64,000 nt of DNA, from positions 1,364,001 through 1,428,000 of the forward strand of contig OY829281.1 of assembly GCA_963691715.1 (NCBI GenBank), read 5' to 3'. A model generated the notes under the pieces. That model searched no databases, had not been told where the DNA came from, and saw only the letters and a program-made list of their open reading frames with translations. Origin of the DNA: HXMU1420-13 sp963691715 (GTDB lineage: Bacteria > Bacteroidota > Rhodothermia > Balneolales > Balneolaceae). How positions within the stretch are numbered: position 1 is the first letter of the stretch; each line of letters opens with the position of its first letter. The position numbers and the translations under genes are program-made. This document shows positions 54,336 through 62,944 of this stretch, one piece after another.

Positions 54336-55412
54336 TTAATCAGCCATTTCCTGCATTTTTTCAAGATTTTCCTGAACGCGAAGTGCTTGTATTACTTCAC
54401 CAATATCCCCTTTCATAGCTGAATCTAAACTATATAAAGTAAGATTGATACGGTGATCGGTAATTCTACCTTGTGGGTAATTATAGGTGCGTATTTTAGC
54501 GGACCTATCCCCTGTTGAGACTTGGCTTTTCCGATTAGCAGCCCGTTCCTTTTGTTTTTTCTCTAATTCAATATCATACATCTTTGATCTAAGCATGGTT
54601 AATGCACGCTCTTTATTCTGATGTTGTGAACGTTCTTCTTGGCATTCTACTACAATGCCAGTAGGCTCATGAGTAATACGAATTGCAGAATCCGTTTTAT
54701 TAACGTGCTGCCCTCCTGCGCCACTTGCTCTAAAGGTATCAATTCTCAAGTCGGCGGTGTTGATTTTAATATCTACTTCTTCAACCTCTGGCAATACGGC
54801 CACGGTAGCTGCAGAAGTGTGAACTCGTCCCTGACTCTCAGTTGCTGGAACTCGTTGTACTCGATGAACTCCAGATTCAAATTTCATCTTTCCAAAAACT
54901 TCATTTCCCTCAAGTCCAAATGCAATTTCTTTATAACCTCCTTTCTCAGATTCATTCAAACTCATTAAGCTCATTTTCCAACCTTGAGCGTCTGCAAATC
55001 TTCGATACATATCAAATAAATCACCAGCAAAAATAGCAGCTTCATCCCCCCCAGTTCCAGCTCGAATTTCTATGATCGCGTTTTTTGAATCTTCTGGATC
55101 TTTAGGAACTAGTTTTATTTTTATTGCTTCTCCTAAAGAAGCGAGTTCTTCTTTAATTTCTTCATTCTCCATTTTTGCCATCTCTGTGATTTCAGGATCG
55201 TCATCCATTTCAATCAATTCATTATTACCGATATGGCGAGAGTTTAAATCCATCCATGTATCGTAATCATTGGCAAGTTCCTCGATGTCACTTCTCTCTT
55301 TAGTTAATGCAGTATAAGTATCAGGATCATCAAAAATCGCAGGATCGCTCATTGCGGCATTGATTTCTTCGAATCTTGATTTGATTTGCTTCAGCTTATT
55401 TTCAATATCCAT
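54336..55412 (-). CDS. prfA: Peptide chain release factor 1
   Basis: A 358-residue factor that ends translation at UAA and UAG. I chose the ATG at 55412 (MDIENKLKQIKSRFEEIN). The ORF extends to 55496 but those 28 residues are not family-like. Seen: the N-terminal coiled region, VHRVQRVPATESQGRVHTSA with the PxT stop-recognition region near residue 185, and the peptidyl-hydrolysis motif GAGGQHVNKTDSAIRITH near 230. Length is normal. Just downstream is the broken secreted-protein gene. A divergent purK lies upstream, with no terminator seen. Confidence 0.97.
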   Translation of the reverse strand: MDIENKLKQIKSRFEEINAAMSDPAIFDDPDTYTALTKERSDIEELANDYDTWMDLNSRHIGNNELIEMDDDPEITEMAKMENEEIKEELASLGEAIKIKLVPKDPEDSKNAIIEIRAGTGGDEAAIFAGDLFDMYRRFADAQGWKMSLMSLNESEKGGYKEIAFGLEGNEVFGKMKFESGVHRVQRVPATESQGRVHTSAATVAVLPEVEEVDIKINTADLRIDTFRASGAGGQHVNKTDSAIRITHEPTGIVVECQEERSQHQNKERALTMLRSKMYDIELEKKQKERAANRKSQVSTGDRSAKIRTYNYPQGRITDHRINLTLYSLDSAMKGDIGEVIQALRVQENLEKMQEMAD

Positions 55413-55669
55413 ATAATGCGTTTGTGCTGTTTCTTTATACCAACCAAATTTAGCTAATCGTACTATAAATAGAAGACAGAATTTAGTATCTAACAAGTTT
55501 AAATTTAAAACAACAAAGCTCTAAGCTTGGTTCGATGAACTTGTTTCATAATCATCTTAAATCCATATTCATCCATTCGCTTTAGTTTTTAATCCATATT
55601 TTTTCATTTTTCTAAAATACTAGATATTACATTCTTATCTTTGGATTAAATAAAACCAATATTAAAAGA

Positions 55670-56827
55670 TTGAGAAACTCACTAAAATCAACCACTATAC
55701 TTGGCTTTTTAGGTGCTGGTCAATTAGCCAGAATGAGCGCACTACAAGCATTTCGATTTGGGATTCAGATTGCTACATATTCCGATAGACCTAAAAATGA
55801 ACCTGTACATTTTATGTCACCATTTTCATCATATGGTTCTTTTGAAGATGTAGACGCCATGATAGAGTTTGCTAAATCATGTGACGTAATTACCCTTGAA
55901 AATGAGTTTATTAATTCTTCAGTTCTAAAAGAAGTTCAAGACAAAAGTGGAACTCCTATTTACCCCTCTCCAGAAAGTTTCGAGTTGATCGAAAATAAAC
56001 TCATTGAAAAACAAACATTCGAACATGCTGGAATACCAGTAACACCCTACAAACTTGTTAAAGATTCCATAGATCTTAAAGATTTTGGCACTGCGCATGG
56101 CTGGCCTTTTCTTTTGAAATCTAGCAAGGGTGGTTATGATGGGTACGGAAATAAAACTGTAAACAACTATACTGAAGCCATTAAAGCTTTTGAAAAACTT
56201 GGGGGACTGGATGGCCATGATATACTTGCTGAAGCTTTTGTTGATTTTACCCATGAACTTGCTGTTCAAGTAGCCAGAAACGAGACCGGTTCAGTGGTTT
56301 ATCCTTGCTGTGAAACGGTGCAAGAAAACCATATCTGTGTGGCTGTTCTTGCACCTGCTTCAGTAGATGTATCCATTCAAGAAAAAGCACAGTCACTAGC
56401 GATCAAAGCTACTGAAGCCATTGATGGAAAAGGAATTTATGCATTCGAATTCTTCTTGACACACTCAGGGGATGTTATTCTAAATGAGTCAGCACCAAGA
56501 CCTCACAATTCTGGTCATTATACAATCGAAGGTTGTGTTGGATCACAATTTGAAAATCACATTCGCGCTGTTCTTGGCCTACCTTTAGCATCTACATCAA
56601 TGACTGAAAAAGCCGCTGCGATGATCAATTTACTTGGAACACATCATAGAGAAGCTACTCCCGACCATATTTCAAATAGCCTACATACCTGTGATGGCCA
56701 TCTTCACATCTATGGTAAAGTACAAAGTAAAAAAGGTCGTAAGATGGGACATTTCACTTTACTTGGAGATGATTTAAACTCTACCTACGAGAAAGCAAAA
56801 AAAGTGACCAAAGGGTTAGAAATATAA
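55670..56827 (+). CDS. purK: 5-(carboxyamino)imidazole ribonucleotide synthase (TTG start)
   Basis: A 385-residue cytosolic ATP-grasp enzyme that carboxylates AIR with bicarbonate in purine synthesis. Seen: ILGFLGAGQLARMSALQAFR at residues 10-29, YPSPESFELIENKLIEKQTF near 97, FLLKSSKGGYDGYGNKT near 146 (ATP lid), FEFFLTHSGDVILNESAPRP near 262 and HNSGHYTIEGC near 283. It starts with TTG at 55670, the only near-family-length start; the first in-frame ATG (M22) would delete the nucleotide loop GAGQLA. purE follows 143 bases on, in the usual order. Confidence 0.92.
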   Translation: MRNSLKSTTILGFLGAGQLARMSALQAFRFGIQIATYSDRPKNEPVHFMSPFSSYGSFEDVDAMIEFAKSCDVITLENEFINSSVLKEVQDKSGTPIYPSPESFELIENKLIEKQTFEHAGIPVTPYKLVKDSIDLKDFGTAHGWPFLLKSSKGGYDGYGNKTVNNYTEAIKAFEKLGGLDGHDILAEAFVDFTHELAVQVARNETGSVVYPCCETVQENHICVAVLAPASVDVSIQEKAQSLAIKATEAIDGKGIYAFEFFLTHSGDVILNESAPRPHNSGHYTIEGCVGSQFENHIRAVLGLPLASTSMTEKAAAMINLLGTHHREATPDHISNSLHTCDGHLHIYGKVQSKKGRKMGHFTLLGDDLNSTYEKAKKVTKGLEI

Positions 56828-56882
56828 ATACTTAATGAGCTATATTGATTTCAATAAAGCACTAACATTTACAAGCTTTACA

Positions 56883-56921
56883 ATAAAACTCATTATTTTT
56901 TTTAAAAAAAATCAGTTTTAT
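56883..56921. repeat. A/T-rich hairpin between purK and purE
   Basis: ATAAAACT at 56883-56890 and AGTTTTAT at 56914-56921 frame a second inner pairing, an A/T run (ATTTTTTTT and AAAAAAAAT). The pair could fold as a long A/U hairpin. It is not GC-rich enough to call a terminator with confidence. It may reduce read-through or simply reflect base composition. Confidence 0.4.
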
Positions 56922-56970
56922 ACGATAAATGAGTAATACAATGTAATGATGAAATAAAATAAATCGACTT

Positions 56971-57459
56971 ATGGATAAATCACCAATTGTTGGAGTTGTT
57001 ATGGGTAGTGATAGCGACTGGCCAACCATGAAACAAGCCACCGATATACTCGCTCATTTCGATATTCCCTTTGAACAACTCGTCATTTCTGCACATCGCA
57101 CCCCTGATGATATGGCTAATTATGGAAAAACTGCACGTGACAGAGGTATTAAAATAATTATTGCTGGGGCAGGTGGAGCTGCACATTTACCAGGTATGCT
57201 TGCAAGTCACACTACTCTACCCGTAATTGGTGTTCCCATACAAACAAAAGACCTTAATGGAATTGATAGCTTATATTCAATTGTGCAAATGCCAAATGGA
57301 ATTCCAGTGGCTACAGTTGCAATAGGAAAAGCACAAAATGCGGGATTATTAGCAGTTAGAATTCTTGGACCAACAGATGAAAATTTAGCGTATAAACTTG
57401 AAATCTATCAAAATGCAATGGCTGATGAATCAAGAAAAAAATCTCAAAATCTAACATAA
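56971..57459 (+). CDS. purE: 5-(carboxyamino)imidazole ribonucleotide mutase
   Basis: A 162-residue class I PurE that moves the carboxylate of N5-CAIR to C4 in de novo purine synthesis. Seen: VGVVMGSDSDWPTMKQATDI at residues 7-26, LVISAHRTPDDM near 38 (catalytic His), IIIAGAGGAAHLPGMLASHT near 62 and PVIGVPIQTKDLNGIDSLYS near 83. Length is normal for the bacterial type that depends on PurK, which is next door. Confidence 0.96.
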   Translation: MDKSPIVGVVMGSDSDWPTMKQATDILAHFDIPFEQLVISAHRTPDDMANYGKTARDRGIKIIIAGAGGAAHLPGMLASHTTLPVIGVPIQTKDLNGIDSLYSIVQMPNGIPVATVAIGKAQNAGLLAVRILGPTDENLAYKLEIYQNAMADESRKKSQNLT

Positions 57460-57769
57460 ATTTCGAAGTCATAGGTTTGTAATCATTCAACAACCTACAT
57501 GATTATACAAGAATTATAACTCTTCTTAAACAACAAACATTGGGGTTCAATATATTGAGCTTACTATGTTTATTTGATTCACAGTATCGTGATTTACAGG
57601 TGTCCAAACCTATATGTTTTGCATATACATATACCCACATAGCTTAAGTAGATTGAATACAATGGTAGAGTTTTACAAAGTATTCGATAATATTTTGTGC
57701 AAAAATATTGATTTTCAGGTATTAAAATGCAACTATCATTGCATACACTGAAAAACGACTAGTTTAATC
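57460..57769 (+). other. Intergenic region before the GH2 gene
   Basis: 310 A/T-rich bases after purE with no ORF, palindrome or terminator I can support. It should contain the promoter of the GH2 gene; a possible TA-rich -7 element lies near 57690, which is weak. Confidence 0.4.
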
Positions 57770-59596
57770 ATGCGCTTAAAAACTCTCTTTCTCTTTTTTC
57801 TCATTGGTAGTACTCCATTACTTGCCCAAAAACAACAAATCATTAACATTCATAATAGAAACACCACTTCATTAAATGGATTTTGGGAATTCCTAATCGA
57901 TCCTTATGATAATGGATTACTAAATTATCGTCTACAACCTTTTGACGAAATGGAAAATCCTCCAAAATCTGCATTTTTTACAGATTCTAAACCATCTGAT
58001 AAAACAGAATTATTAGAGTACGACTGGGATACTTCCCCCACTATTGAAGTGCCTGGTGATTGGAATCATCAACATCCAAAATTAGAATATTATGAAGGTA
58101 CTATTTGGTATAGAAAAAAATTTAATTATCAAAAAAATGCTACTTCAAATAGAGTTTTTATCCATTTTGGAGCTGTAAATTACTACACGAAAGTATTCCT
58201 AAATGGGACAAAAGTGGGTGAACATACTGGAGGTTTTACTCCTTTCCAGTTTGAAATCACAGATTTATTAGAGGATGAAAATTCTGTAGTACTTTATGTA
58301 AATAACAAACGCCTCCCAGAAGGAGTACCTACTGTAAATACAGATTGGTATAACTATGGTGGTATAACTAGAGATGTACTACTTCTGGAAACTCCAAATG
58401 AATTTATTTCAGATTATTTCATTCAACTTGATCCCAACAATAATCAGCAGATACAAGGATATATTGAATCTTATCAATCAACATCCAATCAAAACGTAAC
58501 TATTTCTATTCCCGAACTTGAACTATCAAAGAACGTAACGCTTGAAGACGGTACTATAGAACTCCAAATGAGTACCGATCGAATAGAATATTGGAGTCCT
58601 GATAATCCAAAGCTTTATAAGGTTATGATATCAAATGGGCATGAATCTATTCATGATTATATAGGATTTCGAACGATCTCAACACAAGGATCTGACATTC
58701 TCCTTAATGGTGAATCTATTTTTCTCAATGGAATTTCAATTCATGAAGAAAACCCATTTCGTGTAAGTAGAGCATGGTCTGAAGCTGATGCAGAATTACT
58801 TTTAGGATGGGCTAAAGAACTAGGATGTAATTTTGTTCGCTTAGCGCATTATCCTCATAATGAACATATGATTCGAAAAGCAAACGAATTAGGGTTGATG
58901 GTTTGGGAAGAGGTTCCAGTTTATTGGACCATTCATTGGGAAAATAATTCAACCTATGAAAATGCTAAAAGCCAACTTCAGGCTATGATCCATAGAGACA
59001 AAAATAGCGCTGCGACAATTATTTGGTCTCTAGCCAATGAAACTCCTGTTAGCGAGGCAAGGAATGATTTTTTATATCGCCTATCAGAGGTAGCACGGTC
59101 TATGGATAATACTCGCCTTCTCAGTGCCGCAATGGAAGTTCACTCCAAAGGTAATCCAAACGAATTTATCGTAGAAGATAAACTTGCTGAATTTGTAGAC
59201 ATCGTAAGCTTTAATGAATATGTTGGGTGGTATAATGGTCTTCCAGATAAACTTATTCATTCTAGCTGGAACATTCCATATGATAAACCTGTGTTTATTT
59301 CAGAATTTGGGGCAGGTGCTAAGGCAGGTTTTCATGCTGATTCACTTACAAGGTTTAGTGAGGAATACCAAGCTGATTTATATCAAAAAACATTAATAGC
59401 CCTTGAAGGAATTGAAAATCTTAGAGGTATGTCCCCTTGGATATTAGTAGACTTTAAATCTCCAAGACGGCAACTAGCAGTAATCCAAGATGGTTGGAAT
59501 AGAAAAGGTTTATTAGGAAATAATGGCGAAAAAAAACTAGCCTACTACATTCTCCAGAACTATTATCATCAGAAAATTAAAACGTTTAATCAATGA
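57770..59596 (+). CDS. Glycoside hydrolase family 2 (beta-glucuronidase/beta-galactosidase-like)
   Basis: A 608-residue exported enzyme: signal peptide MRLKTLFLFFLIGSTPLLA, then the GH2 sugar-binding domain (TSLNGFWEFLIDPYDNG; VPGDWNHQHP near 97), an Ig-like domain and the catalytic barrel. The acid/base site is SLANETPVSEARNDF near 422, and the nucleophile Glu is in PVFISEFGAGAKAGFHADSL near 510. FVRLAHYPHNEHM near 356 and VWEEVPVYW near 378 are also typical. Substrate specificity is not resolved; the pattern is close to beta-glucuronidases. Its stop overlaps the next ATG by four bases. Confidence 0.92.
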   Translation: MRLKTLFLFFLIGSTPLLAQKQQIINIHNRNTTSLNGFWEFLIDPYDNGLLNYRLQPFDEMENPPKSAFFTDSKPSDKTELLEYDWDTSPTIEVPGDWNHQHPKLEYYEGTIWYRKKFNYQKNATSNRVFIHFGAVNYYTKVFLNGTKVGEHTGGFTPFQFEITDLLEDENSVVLYVNNKRLPEGVPTVNTDWYNYGGITRDVLLLETPNEFISDYFIQLDPNNNQQIQGYIESYQSTSNQNVTISIPELELSKNVTLEDGTIELQMSTDRIEYWSPDNPKLYKVMISNGHESIHDYIGFRTISTQGSDILLNGESIFLNGISIHEENPFRVSRAWSEADAELLLGWAKELGCNFVRLAHYPHNEHMIRKANELGLMVWEEVPVYWTIHWENNSTYENAKSQLQAMIHRDKNSAATIIWSLANETPVSEARNDFLYRLSEVARSMDNTRLLSAAMEVHSKGNPNEFIVEDKLAEFVDIVSFNEYVGWYNGLPDKLIHSSWNIPYDKPVFISEFGAGAKAGFHADSLTRFSEEYQADLYQKTLIALEGIENLRGMSPWILVDFKSPRRQLAVIQDGWNRKGLLGNNGEKKLAYYILQNYYHQKIKTFNQ

Positions 59597-60078
59597 GAAC
59601 TACTTTTTTTTCCATATTTGTATTGTGTAATTCTTTAACCCTATCAGCTCAGGATTCCAATCCACTTCAACCATTCGAATACTTAATTGGTGGTGAATGG
59701 ACTACACAAACTACAGTACAAATATTTGAATGGGGCGTTGGAAATAAGTCGGTATATTCCAGACTCTATGTTAAAAATGGGTCTGATACTACCTTATCTG
59801 GTGAAATAACATGGTTTTGGCATCCAGGTGAAAAACAAATTAAAGGGTATGGTCACTTAGTTAGCAATCAATTATCATTCTTTGATTATACCAGTAAGTT
59901 TACACATCCAACAAGGATGGATAATATAGTTTTAGGTTATAACAACACACCAGTAAGTGTTCCAATTTTTGAATCTATTGAATTCATAGACGAGAATACC
60001 TATAGATGGACGATGTATGAAAACGTATTAAATGATCTAAAACCCTTGATGAATTTAGATTTTAAGAGAAAAAACTGA
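59593..60078 (+). CDS. Secreted DUF1579-like protein
   Basis: A 161-residue protein with signal peptide MRTTFFSIFVLCNSLTLSA. It has FEYLIGGEWTTQTTVQIFEW, KSVYSRLYVKNGSDTT, ITWFWHPGEKQIKGYGHLV, FTHPTRMDN and NTYRWTMYENVL. This beta-barrel-like layout (LIGGEW start, WHPGEK) resembles DUF1579/lipocalin-like proteins. It is coupled to the GH2 gene (ATGA overlap), suggesting a carbohydrate-related or envelope role. Function unknown. Confidence 0.7.
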   Translation: MRTTFFSIFVLCNSLTLSAQDSNPLQPFEYLIGGEWTTQTTVQIFEWGVGNKSVYSRLYVKNGSDTTLSGEITWFWHPGEKQIKGYGHLVSNQLSFFDYTSKFTHPTRMDNIVLGYNNTPVSVPIFESIEFIDENTYRWTMYENVLNDLKPLMNLDFKRKN

Positions 60079-60225
60079 CTCTTATCACATAATTAATTTG
60101 TGATGTGGATAAATAAGCGTAATTTACCGTTGGATATAATACTTAGATGATCTCCAAGTCTTCAAACTCTAGGCTGTTGCTTCGCTTTTTATTTGATCCG
60201 TTCCAAGTAACTTAATTTTTTAAAT

Positions 60226-60534
60226 ATGAACATTTATGTAGGGAACTTAAGCTATGGAGTTTCCGACGACAATTTACGCGAAGTTTTTGAAGCATTTGGT
60301 GCTGTAAGCTCCGCTAAAGTAATTACTGATAAGTATTCTGGCCGATCTAAAGGTTTTGGATTTGTTGAGATGGATAACGATGCTGAAGCAAACGCAGCAA
60401 TAGAACAATTAGATGGCGCTGAAATAGATGGTCGCGCTGTTAAAGTAAATGAAGCCCGACCTAAAGAAGATAACCGTGGTGGTGGTGGATATAGAGGCGG
60501 TGGGAACCGTGGCGGCGGTGGCTATCGCAGATAA
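60226..60534 (+). CDS. RRM RNA-binding protein with glycine-rich tail
   Basis: A 102-residue protein with one RNA-recognition motif: RNP2 IYVGNLSYGV at the start and RNP1 KGFGFVEMDN near residue 43. The tail (from 84) is rich in Gly/Arg (GGGGYRGGGNRGG), as in cyanobacterial-type cold-shock RNA-binding proteins common in Bacteroidota. It probably chaperones mRNA. Upstream there is a 147-base leader with ATCACA..TGTGAT at 60084-60104 and a TTATCCACA match (minus strand) at 60104-60112. Confidence 0.93.
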   Translation: MNIYVGNLSYGVSDDNLREVFEAFGAVSSAKVITDKYSGRSKGFGFVEMDNDAEANAAIEQLDGAEIDGRAVKVNEARPKEDNRGGGGYRGGGNRGGGGYRR

Positions 60535-60551
60535 ACCATCCAAGACACTTC

Positions 60552-60584
60552 AAAGCCTTCTTATTAATTAAGAAGGCTTTTTTT
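60552..60584 (+). terminator. Rho-independent terminator of the RRM gene
   Basis: AAAGCCTTCTTA and TAAGAAGGCTTT form a stem with a short loop, followed by TTTTTTT. It begins 17 bases after the stop. Confidence 0.9.
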
Positions 60585-60659
60585 ATTTCCTGAAATTTTG
60601 AGTAACCTTTTTAAAAATTTCAAGTAACAGTCGTAAATTTTAATTTAACGGAGAAATGT

Positions 60660-60980
60660 ATGATAATGACCACTACCCACATTATTGAAGGTAGACAAGT
60701 AAGTAAATATTTTGGTGTTGTAACAGGCGAAGCAATTCTAGGTGCTAACATATTTAAAGATATCTTCGCTGGCATTCGCGATATTGTTGGAGGGCGTTCT
60801 GCATCGTATGAAAGAGAGTTACAAGAAGCGAGACGCTTAGCATTTACAGAGATGGAAGAAAAAGCTAGACGTGTAGGTGCAAATGCAATTATTGGTATTG
60901 ATATAGATTATGAAACCATTGGGGCTAACGGTAGCATGTTGATGGTATCGGTAAGTGGTACTGCTGTTTCTGCGTCGTGA
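60660..60980 (+). CDS. YbjQ/UPF0145 family protein
   Basis: A 106-residue cytosolic protein (104 from the Met3 start). It matches the YbjQ family: IIEGRQVSKYFGVVTGEAIL, IVGGRSASYERELQEARRLA, EMEEKARRVGANAIIGIDID and MLMVSVSGTAV. The family forms a pentameric ring of unknown role and was once called a heavy-metal-binding domain. It is preceded by GGAG six bases before the ATG (AACGGAGAAATG). Confidence 0.93.
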   Translation: MIMTTTHIIEGRQVSKYFGVVTGEAILGANIFKDIFAGIRDIVGGRSASYERELQEARRLAFTEMEEKARRVGANAIIGIDIDYETIGANGSMLMVSVSGTAVSAS

Positions 60981-61132
60981 TTTGAAGTATTCATTTATAG
61001 ATATAAAATAATTACGGGGTGGTTATTGTACGCTAACAGATAATACAGCTCTAATTTAAACCTTTAGATTTGCTTTACTACATCGCTTACCTATAACCAT
61101 CGACACTCCTTACAGATTCTGGATCATTTCTT

Positions 61133-61243
61133 CTGGTTCCGTAGCTCTGCTGCCGAACGAGGGTAAAACCTTTTAGTAGTTCCGACAAAAACGTCCCGAA
61201 TCTTCGGGAAACCAGCCTAGCTACCAGCATAGATAGGTTTTTT
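61133..61243 (+). ncRNA. Candidate structured RNA with terminator, unidentified
   Basis: Between the YbjQ and lipoprotein genes: GTTCCGTAGC and GCTGCCGAAC fold as a hairpin (61136-61158), CCCGAATCTTCGGG forms a perfect 6-base stem at 61194-61207, and CTGG..GTAGCT at 61133-61146 can alternatively pair with AGCTACCAG at 61219-61227. The region ends in CCTAGCTA / TAGATAGG (61216-61237) followed by six T, a plausible terminator. I cannot match it to a known class (cobalamin, SAM, c-di-GMP, SRP or 6S). It may be only the 3' UTR and terminator of the YbjQ gene. Confidence 0.35.
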
Positions 61244-61268
61244 CTTTCACATTCTTGCGCTAGATTGG

Positions 61269-61709
61269 TTAATTTAAAATTGATATTATTTTCTCTGGAA
61301 ACTCAATATCTCGAACCGTTTTTTTATTTGGCCATTGATTTACTTTATAATCAAGAACCATTATGTATCCACTCTTGCTATTAAATTTACCAGTATATAC
61401 TTTAAATAAAGTCTCGTATTTAGCATTGTATATTATAAAGTTAACGCTCTCAATATTTTGATTTAACGGCAAGTAGTCATGATCAGGAAAATTTATTCTA
61501 TCTTTTATTAAGTTATAAATTTCACAAATCATATCTTGTTCTTCTATTATTTTTAATTTTCCCCCAATATATCCATCGCTTATCATGATCTCTGAGATTG
61601 ATTTGCAATCAGTTTTTTGAATTGCATCAACCACTTTATCTGGATTATGTTGAATACAAGAAGAAAGAAAAATTACTAAACCTATTACTTTTAATGATTT
61701 ATTCATCAT
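61269..61709 (-). CDS. Hypothetical lipoprotein, possible immunity-type protein
   Basis: From the ATG at 61709 (MMNKSLKVIGLVIFLSSC), 146 residues with lipidated Cys18. The ORF extends to 61742 but the extra 11 residues are not a better signal. It has no recognisable domain; charged and aromatic residues fill most of it (LIKDRINFPDHDYLPLNQNI, KSGYIMVLDYKVNQW). It overlaps the upstream ORF by 11 bases. Small lipoproteins following toxin remnants are often periplasmic immunity proteins; that is inference here. Confidence 0.55.
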   Translation of the reverse strand: MMNKSLKVIGLVIFLSSCIQHNPDKVVDAIQKTDCKSISEIMISDGYIGGKLKIIEEQDMICEIYNLIKDRINFPDHDYLPLNQNIESVNFIIYNAKYETLFKVYTGKFNSKSGYIMVLDYKVNQWPNKKTVRDIEFPEKIISILN

Positions 61710-62079
61710 TGAATTCAATTTTAGTATTTGTAATTGAACCACTTACTCCAGGTAAACTGATAATTGAATTATTGTCAAATAAGACTTCAATACCCCTAGA
61801 ATTATTCCAAAAATGTGAAACGCCTATGGGCGCTAATACACTCGTTCCAAGACCAACACCATCTGCATGTATAGAATATGAATCTGCAACCGTTATTGTA
61901 TCCACCACTGGAGTTTTCGAAATAATTGTAGTTTGTAAATAACCTTGAAGCATATCTAGATTTATGTTCTGATCAACTGAGTTTTTGTGTAATATACCAA
62001 TAGTAAATGCAATTCCAGCATCTAATCCTGCTCCTACACTTGATGTATTGAGTAGAAATATTAAATTATTTGGCTCCAA
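61699..62079 (-). pseudogene. Probable remnant of a secreted toxin or effector, 126 codons
   Basis: An ORF that begins with TTG, inside the end of the preceding gene. The sequence is coherent (SSVGAGLDAGIAFTIGILHK, SYSIHADGVGLGTSVLAPIG, VSHFWNNSRGIEVLFDNNSI) but has no signal peptide and no convincing own start, as expected of a C-terminal piece cut from a larger protein. I do not recognise the family. The neighbours suggest a displaced C-terminal domain of a polymorphic toxin. It could instead be a real small gene. Confidence 0.4.
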
Positions 62080-62285
62080 TGGTGAGTTGACCTAATCTCA
62101 AAGCGCTTTTGTATCCAATCTTGAAATTCCCTAAGAATATAAATATCTGGTATATCAGAATATTTATCAAAAATCCAACCATCCAAAAAAGCACTGTATT
62201 TCGTAATAGATTTTTCACCAATAAAAAGAGCAGGCTTAATTCTTGTCTTCTCAATAAAATCTTGAATACTTTTTTCTATTTTCAT
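62061..62285 (-). CDS. Small immunity-like protein, possibly truncated
   Basis: A 74-residue protein, KIEKSIQDFIEKTRIKPALF then IGEKSITKYSAFLDGWIFDK, and REFQDWIQKRFEIRSTHHWS near the end. The P-x-x-x-x-G-x-K-S..L-x-G-W/Y and F-x-x-W..HxWS pattern is one I recall from small immunity or antitoxin-like proteins of contact/T6SS toxin loci; the family is not named here. Those proteins usually continue past the HxWS-I-I segment, so the stop right after it may mark a truncation. The stop overlaps the start of the next ORF by 19 bases. Confidence 0.5.
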   Translation of the reverse strand: MKIEKSIQDFIEKTRIKPALFIGEKSITKYSAFLDGWIFDKYSDIPDIYILREFQDWIQKRFEIRSTHHWSQII

Positions 62286-62323
62286 TAAAATTCTTCCACT
62301 ACTTTAGGAGTGATCCCGCCTCT

Positions 62324-62416
62324 TTAATAAAAATCATTAATCCAATTATCATATGCTATTCCATTCTTGTGAATATTATCATACACAATCCCGTCAAACC
62401 CTGCTAAGTACCGCTT
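62324..62416 (-). pseudogene. C-terminal fragment of a broken protein, likely toxin remnant
   Basis: Thirty open codons between stops, too short for standard gene calls and without a start codon: KRYLAGFDGIVYDNIHKNGI continuing AYDNWINDFY before TAA. Its coherent composition, with aromatic and acidic residues, looks like the end of a real protein, and it ends 38 bases before the immunity-like gene. In polymorphic toxin loci a toxin C-terminus sits directly upstream of its immunity gene, so I read it as the remnant of one. Confidence 0.4.
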
Positions 62417-62420
62417 TTAT

Positions 62421-62870
62421 TTACTTAATTGTAATTACATGGGTATTATTTTGCACGTCAAATGTAAAATGAGATTCATCCCATGTAGCTGGCCCAAATC
62501 TACCTCTCGCATTGTTTGAAAAACCATAACGTTCTTTGGGTATTCCAAGAAAATTTGTATCCAATTTTCCATTCATATTTTTATCGTGATAAACAGCTAT
62601 AGCATAGTCACCATACATTAACTCTTCTATTCTCCAAAAAATACTTGTACTGTCAACATCTAGTACTTCCGAAACAAAAGGGTTAACTTTATAAGACTCT
62701 TGCGAATTGAACATTACAATTCTTATTTCACCCTCAATGTTACTCAAACCATTAATCTCCAAAGTAAACATAGCTGTATGTTCTGTGAGATGATCTGGGC
62801 TTTCTTGCGCATATATATAACCGATGTTGACACATAACAACATACCAATAACCGAAAAAATTGAATTCAT
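62421..62870 (-). CDS. DUF2141 family secreted protein
   Basis: From the ATG at 62870 it is 149 residues with signal peptide MNSIFSVIGMLLCVNIGYIYA. The ORF goes back to 62903 but those residues weaken the signal. The DUF2141 pattern is clear: IEGEIRIVMFNSQESYKVN, GDYAIAVYHDKNMNGKLDTN near 100 with a calcium-like acidic loop, FLGIPKERYGFSNNARGRFG and WDESHFTFDV. It is a periplasmic or surface protein of unknown function, common in Bacteroidota. Confidence 0.88.
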   Translation of the reverse strand: MNSIFSVIGMLLCVNIGYIYAQESPDHLTEHTAMFTLEINGLSNIEGEIRIVMFNSQESYKVNPFVSEVLDVDSTSIFWRIEELMYGDYAIAVYHDKNMNGKLDTNFLGIPKERYGFSNNARGRFGPATWDESHFTFDVQNNTHVITIK

Positions 62871-62944
62871 ACTTATTAATAATTTTACTCTTCGAATGAT
62901 CACACTGTGTTTATTAAACCTTATTTCTATTCAAATTTCATGGA

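Noticed and set aside
55413..55496. Longer N-terminus of release factor 1
   Set aside because: The extra residues have no family match and the ATG at 55412 begins the conserved MDIENKLKQIK.
61010..61132. tRNA gene in the gap after the YbjQ gene
   Set aside because: No acceptor stem, anticodon arm or T-loop GTTCRA pattern could be placed.
62066..62254. 62-codon hydrophobic ORF overlapping the immunity-like gene
   Set aside because: It is a frame-shifted shadow of the better-supported 62061-62285 gene, and ends at the same junction.
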